Positions 36,200 through 44,056 of a stretch of 64,000 bases of DNA are shown piece by piece; position 1 is the stretch's first letter, and each line of letters begins with the position of its first letter. Source of the DNA: Candidatus Obscuribacter sp. (GTDB lineage Bacteria; Cyanobacteriota; Vampirovibrionia; Obscuribacterales; Obscuribacteraceae). Under the pieces are notes generated by a model that was not told the DNA's origin, did no database searches, and worked only from the letters and a program-made list of their open reading frames with translations. Made by a program: the position numbers and the translations under genes. The stretch is taken from positions 806,001-870,000 of the forward strand of contig JADKDV010000004.1 of NCBI GenBank assembly GCA_016718315.1. The letters are read 5' to 3'.

Positions 36200-36484
36200 A
36201 TGCAAAGCAAACTATTTGTCAGAAACCTTTCTTTTAAAACCACCGAAGATGAACTCCATGAGCTTTTTGGCACCCATGGCGAAGTTAAATCAGCAAAGAT
36301 CATCACCGACCGTGAAACTGGCAGACCACGTGGTTTTGCTTTCGTGGAAATGACCTCACAGCAAGATGCTGAATCAGCAATTCGCGCTCTCGATAGCAGA
36401 GAGTTTGGCGGCAGACAGTTGTATGTAGCTTTTAGCGAGCCTCGTGAAGGCAAGCCCAGTCGCGCATACGGCGGCCGTAACTAA
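36200..36484 (+). CDS. Single-RRM RNA-binding protein (cyanobacterial Rbp type)
   Basis: 94 residues from the ATG at 36200. One RNA-recognition motif fills residues 3-80, with RNP-2 KLFVRNL and RNP-1 RGFAFVEM intact, including the aromatic residues that stack on RNA. A short Gly/Arg-rich tail (SRAYGGRN) follows. This is the form of the cyanobacterial Rbp proteins, often induced by cold or found near mRNA localisation pathways. The leader contains a hairpin with a T-run, and a strong terminator follows 20 bases after the stop. The gene stands alone. Confidence 0.93.
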   Translation: MQSKLFVRNLSFKTTEDELHELFGTHGEVKSAKIITDRETGRPRGFAFVEMTSQQDAESAIRALDSREFGGRQLYVAFSEPREGKPSRAYGGRN

Positions 36485-36504
36485 GCAAATCGCTTAATTT
36501 AAAA

Positions 36505-36548
36505 CAAAAATCCTCCAATCAGTCATTTGACGGATAGGAGGATTTTTG
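36505..36548 (+). terminator. Intrinsic terminator of the RRM gene
   Basis: CAAAAATCCTCC (36505-36516) and GGAGGATTTTTG (36537-36548) form a perfect 12-bp outer stem ending in a run of five T. It lies 20 bases after the RRM stop. The core ATCCTCC/GGAGGAT is shared with the terminator at 6402-6437. Confidence 0.85.
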
Positions 36549-36594
36549 TTTGCGTCCTATGTTGGTAATGTGACCAAACAAAAGGAATCATGAA

Positions 36595-36990
36595 ATGGCA
36601 AGAAGCTTGAAAGATATTTTGAAAGGTCTCTGGATGACGATGCTCAAACAGGGCGATGAATCAATCAATGACCGCATTGATCAAGCCAGACTGACCACTA
36701 CTAAACTAAAAGCAGTAACTGGTCAATATCCCAAGCTTGAACTGCCGATAGCAGTGCCCAAAAATATTGATGCCAACGATGAGCGCAAAATCACTGGTGA
36801 GCTGCCCGCTTTTAGCGATTTTAAAGAGGTCCTGGGCATCGACCCTGTTGTGCCTCAAACCGCTACTGGTACTCACCGTGTCTCCCATGTCAGCCAGTAC
36901 AGGTTGACTGCTTTTGTCGCCAACCTGCCAGAGAGCGCTCGTAAAGCCGCTCTTGGTACCACCGGCACTCATACGCTGCCCAGTACATAA
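36595..36990 (+). CDS. Hypothetical 131-residue protein
   Basis: The start ATG has AAAGGA nine bases upstream. The product begins with an amphipathic helix (SLKDILKGLWMTMLKQG) and continues polar, with Pro/Thr-rich stretches (TATGTHRVSHVSQYRL) and no membrane or export signal. I recognise no domain. The gene is separated by terminators on both sides and is convergent with the permease gene. Confidence 0.55.
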   Translation: MARSLKDILKGLWMTMLKQGDESINDRIDQARLTTTKLKAVTGQYPKLELPIAVPKNIDANDERKITGELPAFSDFKEVLGIDPVVPQTATGTHRVSHVSQYRLTAFVANLPESARKAALGTTGTHTLPST

Positions 36991-37140
36991 GGCACGACCA
37001 ATCGCTTTTGTGGCGGAGGCAAGTCTTTAGCAAGTCTCTGACGTATTCTCAAACACTATACAACGACTAATGCGCTCGTTTGTCCTCGTGGCACACCTCA
37101 CGATGACAGGCATAGATAAGCACATCTTCAAATGGCGGGT

Positions 37141-37174
37141 CTATTAAAAGAGCGCTGGCACCATATGAGGTGCC
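37141..37174 (-). terminator. Terminator of the permease gene
   Basis: On the minus strand, 9 bases after the permease stop, GGCACC and GGTGCC form a hairpin (37174-37157) with a 6-base loop. It is followed by AGCGCTCTTTTAATAG, a short U-rich tail. A reasonable intrinsic terminator, though the stem is short. Confidence 0.55.
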
Positions 37175-37182
37175 GAGCATGG

Positions 37183-38514
37183 CTAACTGGTTTTAAAACG
37201 CCAGTGTGTGCATACTGCTGCCACAGCCATGTATACAACAAAAATAAAGGGCAGCAAATTATAGGGCGGAGGAGGTGCTGGGTATAGGGAACCAATTAAA
37301 GAAGCAAGCAACACAGCGACAGAACTGACAATAGAGAGCATCTTACCCGTAGTTAGCTGCTTGATACTGTGCAACAGTTTTGCCGCTGATATGCTTGTCA
37401 AAACATAGGCAAAAATAAAACCAAATGTAGCCAGTGTGCCAAGCCAACCTACAATCTCCAAAAGTGGACAACCAAGCACGGCTAGTGTGAGAGCTATTAG
37501 CAAGCTGATTGTTGACGCCAGTGCTGCTGCATTGTGAGGTGTTTGATTGGTTTTGTGAGTATCACTAAAGATACGATGAAAAAATCCATCTTCACTCATC
37601 TTGTGTAGCATGCGAGCTGCTGCATTGAGATTAGCCAGTCCTGCTGCAAAAAAACTGAGCATGATACCAGCATCGATAAAATGTCCTAATACTGGCATAC
37701 CAATTAAGCTTGAAAGCGCCAGAAGTGGAGTGCTGCATTGAGCCAGACCGGGCACTTGACCGCGCAGACAGAACACCATGACGTATGAGACAAAGACAAA
37801 AAAGCCACCACTGAGCATGACACTCATAAGCAGCGCTCTTGGTACTGACTTGAGCGGATCGGCTGCTTCAAAGCCAAGTGACGCAGCGCTCTCAAAGGCA
37901 ACAAAACCAAAAATAGCCAGAGTCAATCCCATGCGCACGTTTTCAAAATTGACAGTGGAGAGTTTGAGCTGTTGCAGATCCATTGCCGTATCTTGTTTGC
38001 CCAGTGCAATTACGACCACAAGCAAAATCAGACTGATAGAGAGTAGCTCCAGCCAGAGCATCAAGTTTGCTGACAGCTTGATGTTTTTTATGGCGATATA
38101 GCCTGTGATAAGAGTCGATGCCAGCATCATCAGATAGCCATTGACGGATAGATGTAAAAAGTCATGGGTGAGCGAAATAGCAAATAGCGCAAACTCAGTA
38201 ACACAGACTGCCCCGCAAAAAATATAAGCAAAAAGCATGGCCCAGCCTGTATAAATACCAGCTCTGGCACCCAGTCCCTGGCTCACAAAAGTATAAAGTG
38301 AGCCGTGGCAAGCCTGACGAGAGGCAAATACATTGATGCACTGGGCGGTAAAAAGCATGCCGATGGTAGCAAGCAGATAAGCCAGCCAGGTGCCGTTACC
38401 AGCAAAGCCAAAAACAATTGGTATGAGCATACCAGGCGTGGCGCTGGGTGCAATGCCCGCTATAGACTGCGCCAGGGTTTCAAGCGGAGTGAGGACGCCG
38501 CGTTTGAATGACAC
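37183..38514 (-). CDS. Amino-acid permease (APC superfamily)
   Basis: 443 residues with about twelve hydrophobic helices and the APC start signature (TPLETLAQSIAGIAPSATPGMLIP). The first helix carries the unwound Gly-rich stretch that binds the amino group of substrates. Helix 6 (LAIFGFVAFESAASLGFEA) has the Phe/Glu pattern of the family. It should move an amino acid or polyamine across the cytoplasmic membrane, by antiport or proton symport. The substrate cannot be told. The start overlaps the stop of the upstream gene by one base, so both are in one transcript. Confidence 0.88.
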   Translation of the reverse strand: MSFKRGVLTPLETLAQSIAGIAPSATPGMLIPIVFGFAGNGTWLAYLLATIGMLFTAQCINVFASRQACHGSLYTFVSQGLGARAGIYTGWAMLFAYIFCGAVCVTEFALFAISLTHDFLHLSVNGYLMMLASTLITGYIAIKNIKLSANLMLWLELLSISLILLVVVIALGKQDTAMDLQQLKLSTVNFENVRMGLTLAIFGFVAFESAASLGFEAADPLKSVPRALLMSVMLSGGFFVFVSYVMVFCLRGQVPGLAQCSTPLLALSSLIGMPVLGHFIDAGIMLSFFAAGLANLNAAARMLHKMSEDGFFHRIFSDTHKTNQTPHNAAALASTISLLIALTLAVLGCPLLEIVGWLGTLATFGFIFAYVLTSISAAKLLHSIKQLTTGKMLSIVSSVAVLLASLIGSLYPAPPPPYNLLPFIFVVYMAVAAVCTHWRFKTS

Positions 38515-39452
38515 TATTGCTCTTGCAGAGGACCGTGGAGCAGTGGCGCTGCTTCTTTGATGGCGTCTTGCTCAGTCCAGCTAGCGCTCTGGCTGGTGGT
38601 GGGCATGGTCGCTTGTGGTGCTACATATGGTGCGCTGCCTGGAGCGTAAGTCGATGTGGCGGCTGGTCCGCTACCCGGTAGACCTTGTAGCGGTGCTACT
38701 GGCGTAATCGCTTTGGGTTCATAACCGAGTACATGACCTACGACAGCTCCTTTGCTATCGAGCATCTGACCTTGACTGTTTATTGACACCGACAATGATC
38801 TGCCAGCCATGCTGACTGCGTCTCCATTGATGTCAGTGGAGACTTCGGCAACGCGGCCAACAAGATTGCCGGTGCTGTCGATGATATTACCGGCATGGTC
38901 GATTTTGATTGTTTGTGTGGTGCCAAGCAAGCTAGCAGGTTTGGGAGCAGTTGTATTTACTGCGGTAGCTGCAGACGCTGTGCCAGTTGCCGCAGCTGTC
39001 GCTGCATGATTGCCGCCGCCTGTGATCGCGCTGGCCGCTCCACTCATTGCTCTACCGGTGGCGCCCACTGCAGCTTCAGTACCGTGGACTGTGCCTCTTA
39101 CAAGTGCTCCAGCCCCCTTTGCTGCACCGCCTGCAGCCATTTCAGTGCCTTTAGCTACGTCTTTGACTACCACTTCGGTGCCATGGGCGGCGCCTTTGAC
39201 CACTACTTCTGTGCCGTGAGCAGCACCTTTGACCACCGCCTCAGTGCCATGGGCAGCACCTTTGACTACAGCCTCTGTGCCGTGGAGGGTGGCCTTGGCT
39301 GCGCTTTCGGTGCCGTGTACTACGCCTTTGACCATGTTAGTCAGTATATTGTCTGCCAGTACAGGACCAGTGCCTGCTGCTACGAGCAGAGATACAGCTA
39401 AAAATGTCGCGTATGTTTTCATTGATTTGCTTGCCCTGTAACCGTTTGCCAT
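38514..39452 (-). CDS. Exported Ala-rich protein with HGTE repeats
   Basis: 312 residues starting at ATG (39452) with AGGG eight bases before it; an ATG ten codons on begins the signal peptide core (KTYATFLAVSLLVAAGTGPVLA). Residues 35-125 are about eight copies of an 11-residue unit (variants of AVVKGAAHGTE), likely a helical rod. The C-terminal part has two related beta segments (IDHAGNIIDSTGNLVGRV and INSQGQMLDSKGAVVGHV), reminiscent of DUF3659-type units. It shares its last base with the permease gene. Probably an envelope protein of unknown role. Confidence 0.7.
   Translation of the reverse strand: MANGYRASKSMKTYATFLAVSLLVAAGTGPVLADNILTNMVKGVVHGTESAAKATLHGTEAVVKGAAHGTEAVVKGAAHGTEVVVKGAAHGTEVVVKDVAKGTEMAAGGAAKGAGALVRGTVHGTEAAVGATGRAMSGAASAITGGGNHAATAAATGTASAATAVNTTAPKPASLLGTTQTIKIDHAGNIIDSTGNLVGRVAEVSTDINGDAVSMAGRSLSVSINSQGQMLDSKGAVVGHVLGYEPKAITPVAPLQGLPGSGPAATSTYAPGSAPYVAPQATMPTTSQSASWTEQDAIKEAAPLLHGPLQEQ
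39100..39340 (-). repeat. 33-base tandem repeats coding for HGTE units
   Basis: About eight 33-base units coding for VVKGAAHGTEA-like segments. Neighbouring copies differ by a few third-position bases, so they are older than a recent slip but clearly from tandem duplication. Confidence 0.8.
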
Positions 39453-39605
39453 ATTTTACCCTTTTAAATGCTGCCTTTGTATGACAACAGGGCTCGACCT
39501 TTACAGCCTTTGGATTAAAGAGTGTTCAAATATGGGGCTATTGGTGGAAAAGCACTCAAAAATATTCAGTGGCGCTAGAAGTATGCTGCACCACTTGTGC
39601 GTAAT

Positions 39606-39637
39606 AAAAAAGGGCGAATTAAAATCCGCCCTTTTTT
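39606..39637 (-). terminator. Terminator of the EF-hand gene
   Basis: AAAAAAGGGCG (39606-39616) and CGCCCTTTTTT (39627-39637) form an 11-bp stem with A and T runs at its base. It lies 34 bases after the minus-strand EF-hand stop, so it gives that transcript a U-tract. Confidence 0.8.
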
Positions 39638-39670
39638 TGTTGTTTGTTACTTAGTTATTTGGTTACTTAG

Positions 39671-40105
39671 TTACTTGACTGGTGTTTCGGTTGGAGCCTT
39701 TGCTTCTTTGGCTTCTTTAGCTTTCAGTCTTTCTTCGCGCTTGGCTTTTCTGTCAGTAACTTTTTTCTCGATAGCTTCTTTGCGGGCGGCTTTTTCGCTA
39801 TCGGATAGCTTGCCGTCTTTATCAGCGTCCCACTTCTCGAGTGATTTTTCCTTAGCCTTTTCGCGCACTTCTTTGCGAGTAGCTTTTTCGCTGTCGGATA
39901 ATTTGCCGTCTTTGTCAGCATCAAACTTTTGAATCACTTTTGCGCGTTTTGCTTTCTGTTCTTCAGTTAGTTCACGCTTGGGCTTCTTATCGGCTTTTTC
40001 TTCTACTTTTGCAGTTGTCGCCGGTTCTGTCTTTGTCTCTTCAGCGTAAGCGGCTGTGCCAGCAAACAATAGGGACAAAGTGAGAATTGAAAGAAGGGTT
40101 TTCAT
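39671..40105 (-). CDS. Exported EF-hand protein
   Basis: 144 residues. A signal peptide is cleaved near AAYAE. The rest is almost all Lys, Glu and Ala, with two matching EF-hand loops (both DADKDGKLSDSE). Each loop has Asp at 1, 3 and 5 and Glu at 12, so calcium binding is likely. The two units are near-copies (KFDADKDGKLSDSEKA, KWDADKDGKLSDSEKA). It would act outside the cytoplasmic membrane. A -10-like TACAAT (40135-40130 on the minus strand) lies 25 bases before the start. Confidence 0.82.
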   Translation of the reverse strand: MKTLLSILTLSLLFAGTAAYAEETKTEPATTAKVEEKADKKPKRELTEEQKAKRAKVIQKFDADKDGKLSDSEKATRKEVREKAKEKSLEKWDADKDGKLSDSEKAARKEAIEKKVTDRKAKREERLKAKEAKEAKAPTETPVK

Positions 40106-40246
40106 TTTTATGGTTGCCTCTTGGTAGAAATTGTACCCTGGTATCTTTCCGGGAAGTACCTCGGAATACGTTGAATAATTTTAGCAAATATAGCCAGCGG
40201 TCTAGAGGCTGTTGGCGCTTTGTTTTAGACTATGTTTGCCTGAGCA

Positions 40247-41054
40247 TCACTCATGCTGCGCGTCCACGAGGGCACGGACTTGAAGTTTTAGTGCCGTGGC
40301 ATTGATATTTTGAGTATGAATTACTTTTTCTAGGTTTTCATCCTCGTTTTCAAGCAATCCAAGTAATACATGTTCGCTCCTTATTTCTGCGATATTTCGT
40401 GTTTTGACTTCGTGCCAGGCTTGTTGCAAGGAATAAAATTCCAAGTAAAATATGCATGGGCTCAATGTATCGGTGATTTGCCTTTTTTGTTTCAGATTCG
40501 GCGGCTTGTAGTACGTCAATCACGCTCATGTCAAACCAGTTGTACATGTCTTCAGTCATTGAGCCAGGCTGATCTCTTGCGTCGTCTGGAGGCATGGCAT
40601 CAGCGCCCTGGGTTGCGAAGTATTCTTTTACTAGTTTTTCAATTTCCTTTTGTAGTTGCTTGCGGTCCTGCCCAAGATTTAGCAAAAGGCTGCATACTGC
40701 ACTTTCATCGTCATGTAGCAGTGCCATCAATAAATGTTCTGTTCCTACATGTTTGTGTCCCAAGCCTCTGGCGATTTGCTCAGCGCTAGTAATTGCCGAA
40801 TTAGCTTTTGCGGAGGGTAAAACTACTTTGCTGCCGTTGTTTAGACCTTTAGGTATTATCTGATTTAAAGCGGCTCTTGCCGCTTTTAGCGTGATGCCAG
40901 CATTGGTTAACGCTTGATAGGCAAGGCTGTTTGATGAGTCTAGAAGTCCAAGAAAAAGGTGCGCTGGTTCAAAGTAGTCTTGAGCAGTACGCATTGCCTC
41001 TTGCTGTGCTACAAGAAATGCTTTGAAAAACAACATTGTGTGTAGGCGCATCAT
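40247..41054 (-). pseudogene. ClpN-domain protein, decayed by internal loss and frame change
   Basis: The frame from 41054 codes for a full Clp N-domain repeat pair (AHLFLGLLDSSNSLAYQAL..., EHLLMALLHDDESAVCSLLL). A third repeat then stops short after EPMHILLGIL, and the frame runs into unrelated sequence ending at 40350. Just downstream, another frame holds a good fourth repeat (AWHEVKTRNIAEIRSEHVLLGLL) that ends at 40247. The two do not join cleanly: about 30 residues of repeat 3 are missing as well as the frame. This looks like recombination or deletion between repeats. Clp N-domains bind substrates or adaptors for Clp proteases. No ATPase domain is attached. Confidence 0.7.
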
Positions 41055-41106
41055 TCAGTCACCGCTTGCATTTAGTCGAAATCTTGAGAAGTGCACGTAC
41101 TCTCTA

Positions 41107-41535
41107 TCAAATTTCGAATGTCTTGATAGTTTCAGCTCTCAGCTCTTCGATGTTGTGACCAAAATGAAGCAAGGTATCAATAGCCAGGTTGTTTTCGCTT
41201 TTTAACAGGCCTAGCCAGAGATGCCGCTCATCGAGCCATGCGTGACTGAGTTGAACCGCTACGTTCCAGGTGTATTCCATTATGCTTTTGCTTTGTTCTG
41301 TTAACGGGAGTTCTTCTCCTTCAGATCTGTCAAACCCAGTGGTTTGGGTGGCTTGGATAAACTCACGGGCGGTGACTAAATCTAGATTGGTTTGGCTCAG
41401 TATATGGTTGTAGACCTTTGATTTGCTTGCCAGTAGTCCAAGCAAAAAGTGTTCGGGACCAAGCTGGCTGTGACCATTTTGCATTGCTTCTAATTGAGCA
41501 AGTTGGTGTATTTCGTTGACCCCGCTCATTGTCAT
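41107..41535 (-). CDS. Stand-alone Clp N-domain protein
   Basis: 142 residues from ATG with GGAGAG upstream. Two Clp_N half-repeats are visible: LGPEHFLLGLLASKSKVYNHIL and LDERHLWLGLLKSENNLAIDTLL. The ATPase parts of ClpA/ClpC are absent, so it resembles the ClpN-type proteins that act as adaptors or decoys for the Clp unfoldase. It lies 52 bases before the decayed ClpN gene on the same strand; both probably came from duplication. Cytoplasmic. Confidence 0.78.
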   Translation of the reverse strand: MTMSGVNEIHQLAQLEAMQNGHSQLGPEHFLLGLLASKSKVYNHILSQTNLDLVTAREFIQATQTTGFDRSEGEELPLTEQSKSIMEYTWNVAVQLSHAWLDERHLWLGLLKSENNLAIDTLLHFGHNIEELRAETIKTFEI

Positions 41536-41606
41536 TTACTCTCCTTTGAGCAATCCAGTTGAGCCAATAGTCGGTCTATAATGCCTTCCTGGTTGCGCTC
41601 AATCAA

Positions 41607-42926
41607 TTACTTACTGGGCATGCCAACAATAGAGACACCGGTTGGTCCATCGACACTACGTTTTAAGTCAATTTCAAATACAACTTTGTCTGTACCAGGG
41701 CTGGGGAAGTCCGGTATCTCAAAAAATCCGATGTGGTTGACTATCTGTACGGCAGTCTCTCTAAACTGAGTCTCCATCGGTATATCGCGTGCCATATCTG
41801 GTGCGGCTGTGTAGTCCAGTACACGAGCCGAGATATTGTGATCGGCCATAACGGTTACTTCCATTTTGGCTGCACCAGGGCAGACGTTGGCTGTCTGCCA
41901 GCGAGTGTAGATTGTTTTGCCGACTTCGCGATACCACTGCGGCCAGTCGGTACACAGCCGCGTCGGTTGGGCTTGAGTAAACACTGTGCCCCTGCCGCTC
42001 TCGGTGATGGGAGTAATGCGAGTAAAAGTCTTGGGTAATTGTAAGACACCAGGTACAGCGCTCAGTCCGCGAGGTAGTGGTGGGTTTGTCGACCACCGTC
42101 CACCGAGCGTCTCTTGCGTCATACCGGGTGGAGTAATCGTTACTTCAAAACCAGGGGCAGTCGTTATACCGTGGCTTGTTTTGTAGCCGCTCTCCTGGTG
42201 CGTGCGCCAATCTGAGTGCACGCTGGCAAGAGTATTGGTGCCAGGTGTGATCATCTGCACGGGCGTAGCCTGGAGCATCTCTGGTGTGCCTTTTAGACCG
42301 GGCCAGATGCCGCTAGATAATAGCCCTACCGATGGTGGCAGAGGCTGAGTCGATACTGCCAGATCTGGATTTAAAACTGTGATGCCTCGACCGACTGTCT
42401 TGTACTGACTCACTCCCGATTGAGTGCCGGCCGAGCCGCCAGCTGATGTTGATGTGATGTCCATCCCCGGGATGTAATTGATTACACCAGTAGCTGGGGT
42501 GCGGTGATAAGTGCTAATCGGCGGGATAACACCGGATTTACCACCAGGACTGCCAGCGGCACGCCCACCTAAAAACATCGCTGGTCCGTCGTCTAAACCG
42601 CCATTGAGTGAGCCCCCTGTGTGCACGCTGCCCCTGATTTGCTCTGGCACATACGTGTCGACACTGGGCTTTTGCATCTGTCCATAGTTAATCTGGCTGC
42701 CAGCTCTACCCTGTAAGGCTGGTATGACCCTGAGCGAGGGGTTGATCATAGTCTCGCTCTTGATACCACCCTGCAATGGGGCAGTCTGGCTTACCGAGGA
42801 GGAGAGGGGCTTAGCTGGTTCGTCAGTGTCAAAGTAACTACGCACATTGTTACCACCAAAGGCAGGCGCGCTGGCTCCCAGGAGGGCTCCAGTGATGATT
42901 ACGATGTAGATAGTTTTGCTTGGCAT
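41607..42926 (-). CDS. Exported protein with TonB-C-like domain
   Basis: About 439 residues (ATG 42926; a TTG codon just before is also in frame). A signal peptide is cleaved near APAFG. A long low-complexity Gly/Pro/Thr/Ser region follows (about 30-315). The C-terminal 110 residues match the fold of TonB/TolA C-terminal domains (WYREVGKTIYTRWQ, then KMEVTVMADHNI and FEIPDFPS ... VVFEIDLKR). In TonB proteins this part contacts outer-membrane receptors, but here there is no N-terminal proton-channel helix. It is probably a periplasmic or surface protein. The next gene upstream is 45 bases away on the same strand. Confidence 0.7.
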   Translation of the reverse strand: MPSKTIYIVIITGALLGASAPAFGGNNVRSYFDTDEPAKPLSSSVSQTAPLQGGIKSETMINPSLRVIPALQGRAGSQINYGQMQKPSVDTYVPEQIRGSVHTGGSLNGGLDDGPAMFLGGRAAGSPGGKSGVIPPISTYHRTPATGVINYIPGMDITSTSAGGSAGTQSGVSQYKTVGRGITVLNPDLAVSTQPLPPSVGLLSSGIWPGLKGTPEMLQATPVQMITPGTNTLASVHSDWRTHQESGYKTSHGITTAPGFEVTITPPGMTQETLGGRWSTNPPLPRGLSAVPGVLQLPKTFTRITPITESGRGTVFTQAQPTRLCTDWPQWYREVGKTIYTRWQTANVCPGAAKMEVTVMADHNISARVLDYTAAPDMARDIPMETQFRETAVQIVNHIGFFEIPDFPSPGTDKVVFEIDLKRSVDGPTGVSIVGMPSK

Positions 42927-42971
42927 CAATATGGTTTGGAGCGATTGTGCAAGGCTCAGATTAAAGCCTCA

Positions 42972-43799
42972 CTACTCTTTACCCAACTTTAGCCCTAGCG
43001 AGCGTCCTTTTTTGGCTTTTGCGTTTTTGCCGATCTCAAATAATTCGACCATATCACCGGAGGCGTTACGGTTGGCGTCACTGACCATAACTTCCTGGAC
43101 GGTGTTACGCACTCTATAGCCTGTCGGTGCATCAAAATATGTCTTAGGCACTTTTGCTGACTCTATTTTTTTTGTAGAGAAATAAACACTGGCCTCGTTA
43201 GTTACCGGAATACTGGTAAGCCAGTCGATTTTGCGGCGTGTACGGATAAATTTGAGCGGTATTCCATTATTAGTTGGTATTTTGTACGCCGCATACAGGA
43301 TTCGCTCGACCTCGGGGCTAGCCACTTTATCTATAGGGAGATAAGCAATGTATTCGGATTTTCCCGACACTTGCTTGACCTTAAAGTTGTTGACGATGAT
43401 TTCTCCGGGTTTTTGGTCCTGGTATTTAGCGTGGTCTTGTCGGTGCATCACATAGTCATTCATTAAGCCGTTAACTTCGAGGCTGTGTATTGTCTCGACA
43501 AAACAACTTTTGTCATCATCCCTAAAAACTGTAACTGTCCATTTAGGAGCTTTAGCCACCACGCTAAAGTGCATTGGGCCGAGGTTATCGATGCGCACGG
43601 CGTCTGGCCGGCAAAACGTATTGGTGTCACCAAAAAAGAAGTGGGTCTGGGTTAGTTTTGTGGCAGGCATCAAGCCCGGCTTTGCTTTGTCTGTTTCTAT
43701 GCTTTTGCACTGGCTTGATTGGCTCTGAAAGCCGCTAAGCAATGCAGTAAAAAGGACTAGTCTTTTGATTTGCTTAATGGCGTCTATTTGGCTAGGCAA
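42972..43799 (-). CDS. Exported hypothetical protein, paralogue of the gene at 25982
   Basis: A 275-residue protein from a TTG start with AAGG about 9 bases upstream. The start is followed by a short export signal (IKRLVLFTALLSGF). The mature part shares AKAPKWTVTVFRDDDKSCF with AQGPKWMVQVWRDDRKQF in the other copy, plus the same later order of strands. The family has no name I know. A TC-rich tract lies 116 bases before the start. Transcribed toward the TonB-C-like gene. Confidence 0.65.
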   Translation of the reverse strand: MPSQIDAIKQIKRLVLFTALLSGFQSQSSQCKSIETDKAKPGLMPATKLTQTHFFFGDTNTFCRPDAVRIDNLGPMHFSVVAKAPKWTVTVFRDDDKSCFVETIHSLEVNGLMNDYVMHRQDHAKYQDQKPGEIIVNNFKVKQVSGKSEYIAYLPIDKVASPEVERILYAAYKIPTNNGIPLKFIRTRRKIDWLTSIPVTNEASVYFSTKKIESAKVPKTYFDAPTGYRVRNTVQEVMVSDANRNASGDMVELFEIGKNAKAKKGRSLGLKLGKE

Positions 43800-43914
43800 T
43801 TGGTCAAACCTTTTAATTCTTGTACAGAGTCATTCGGAAGCTTCCATTTGCTTTCCAGGCTTGTATTTATTGTACAGCTGATGATTGCTGACAAGGAGCA
43901 CAAAATCTCATTCT

Positions 43915-43943
43915 GTCTCTTTGTCTCTCTCTCCCTCTCTCTC
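43915..43943 (-). repeat. Imperfect TC tract upstream of the exported paralogue
   Basis: A 29-base tract made almost only of TCTC units broken by single changes (GTCTCTTTGTCTCTC..., CCCTCTCTCTC). It lies 116-144 bases before the start of the minus-strand gene at 43799. It parallels the perfect TC tract before the TadE-like gene. The rest of the gap (43800-44056) shows nothing else. Confidence 0.8.
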
Positions 43944-44056
43944 ATTAAAATAGGGGTTGTTTGAGAAATTGGCCGAGTTTTTCTCATGCAACCCAGTTTG
44001 CTAAAAGAGACCACCAGATAGCCTGCCATTTTAACTAGAGCCAATAATCTGAGCTT

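Noticed and set aside
38895..39401. 168-codon Cys-rich plus-strand frame
   Set aside because: It is the reverse reading of GC-rich Ala/Gly codons in the HGTE-repeat gene.
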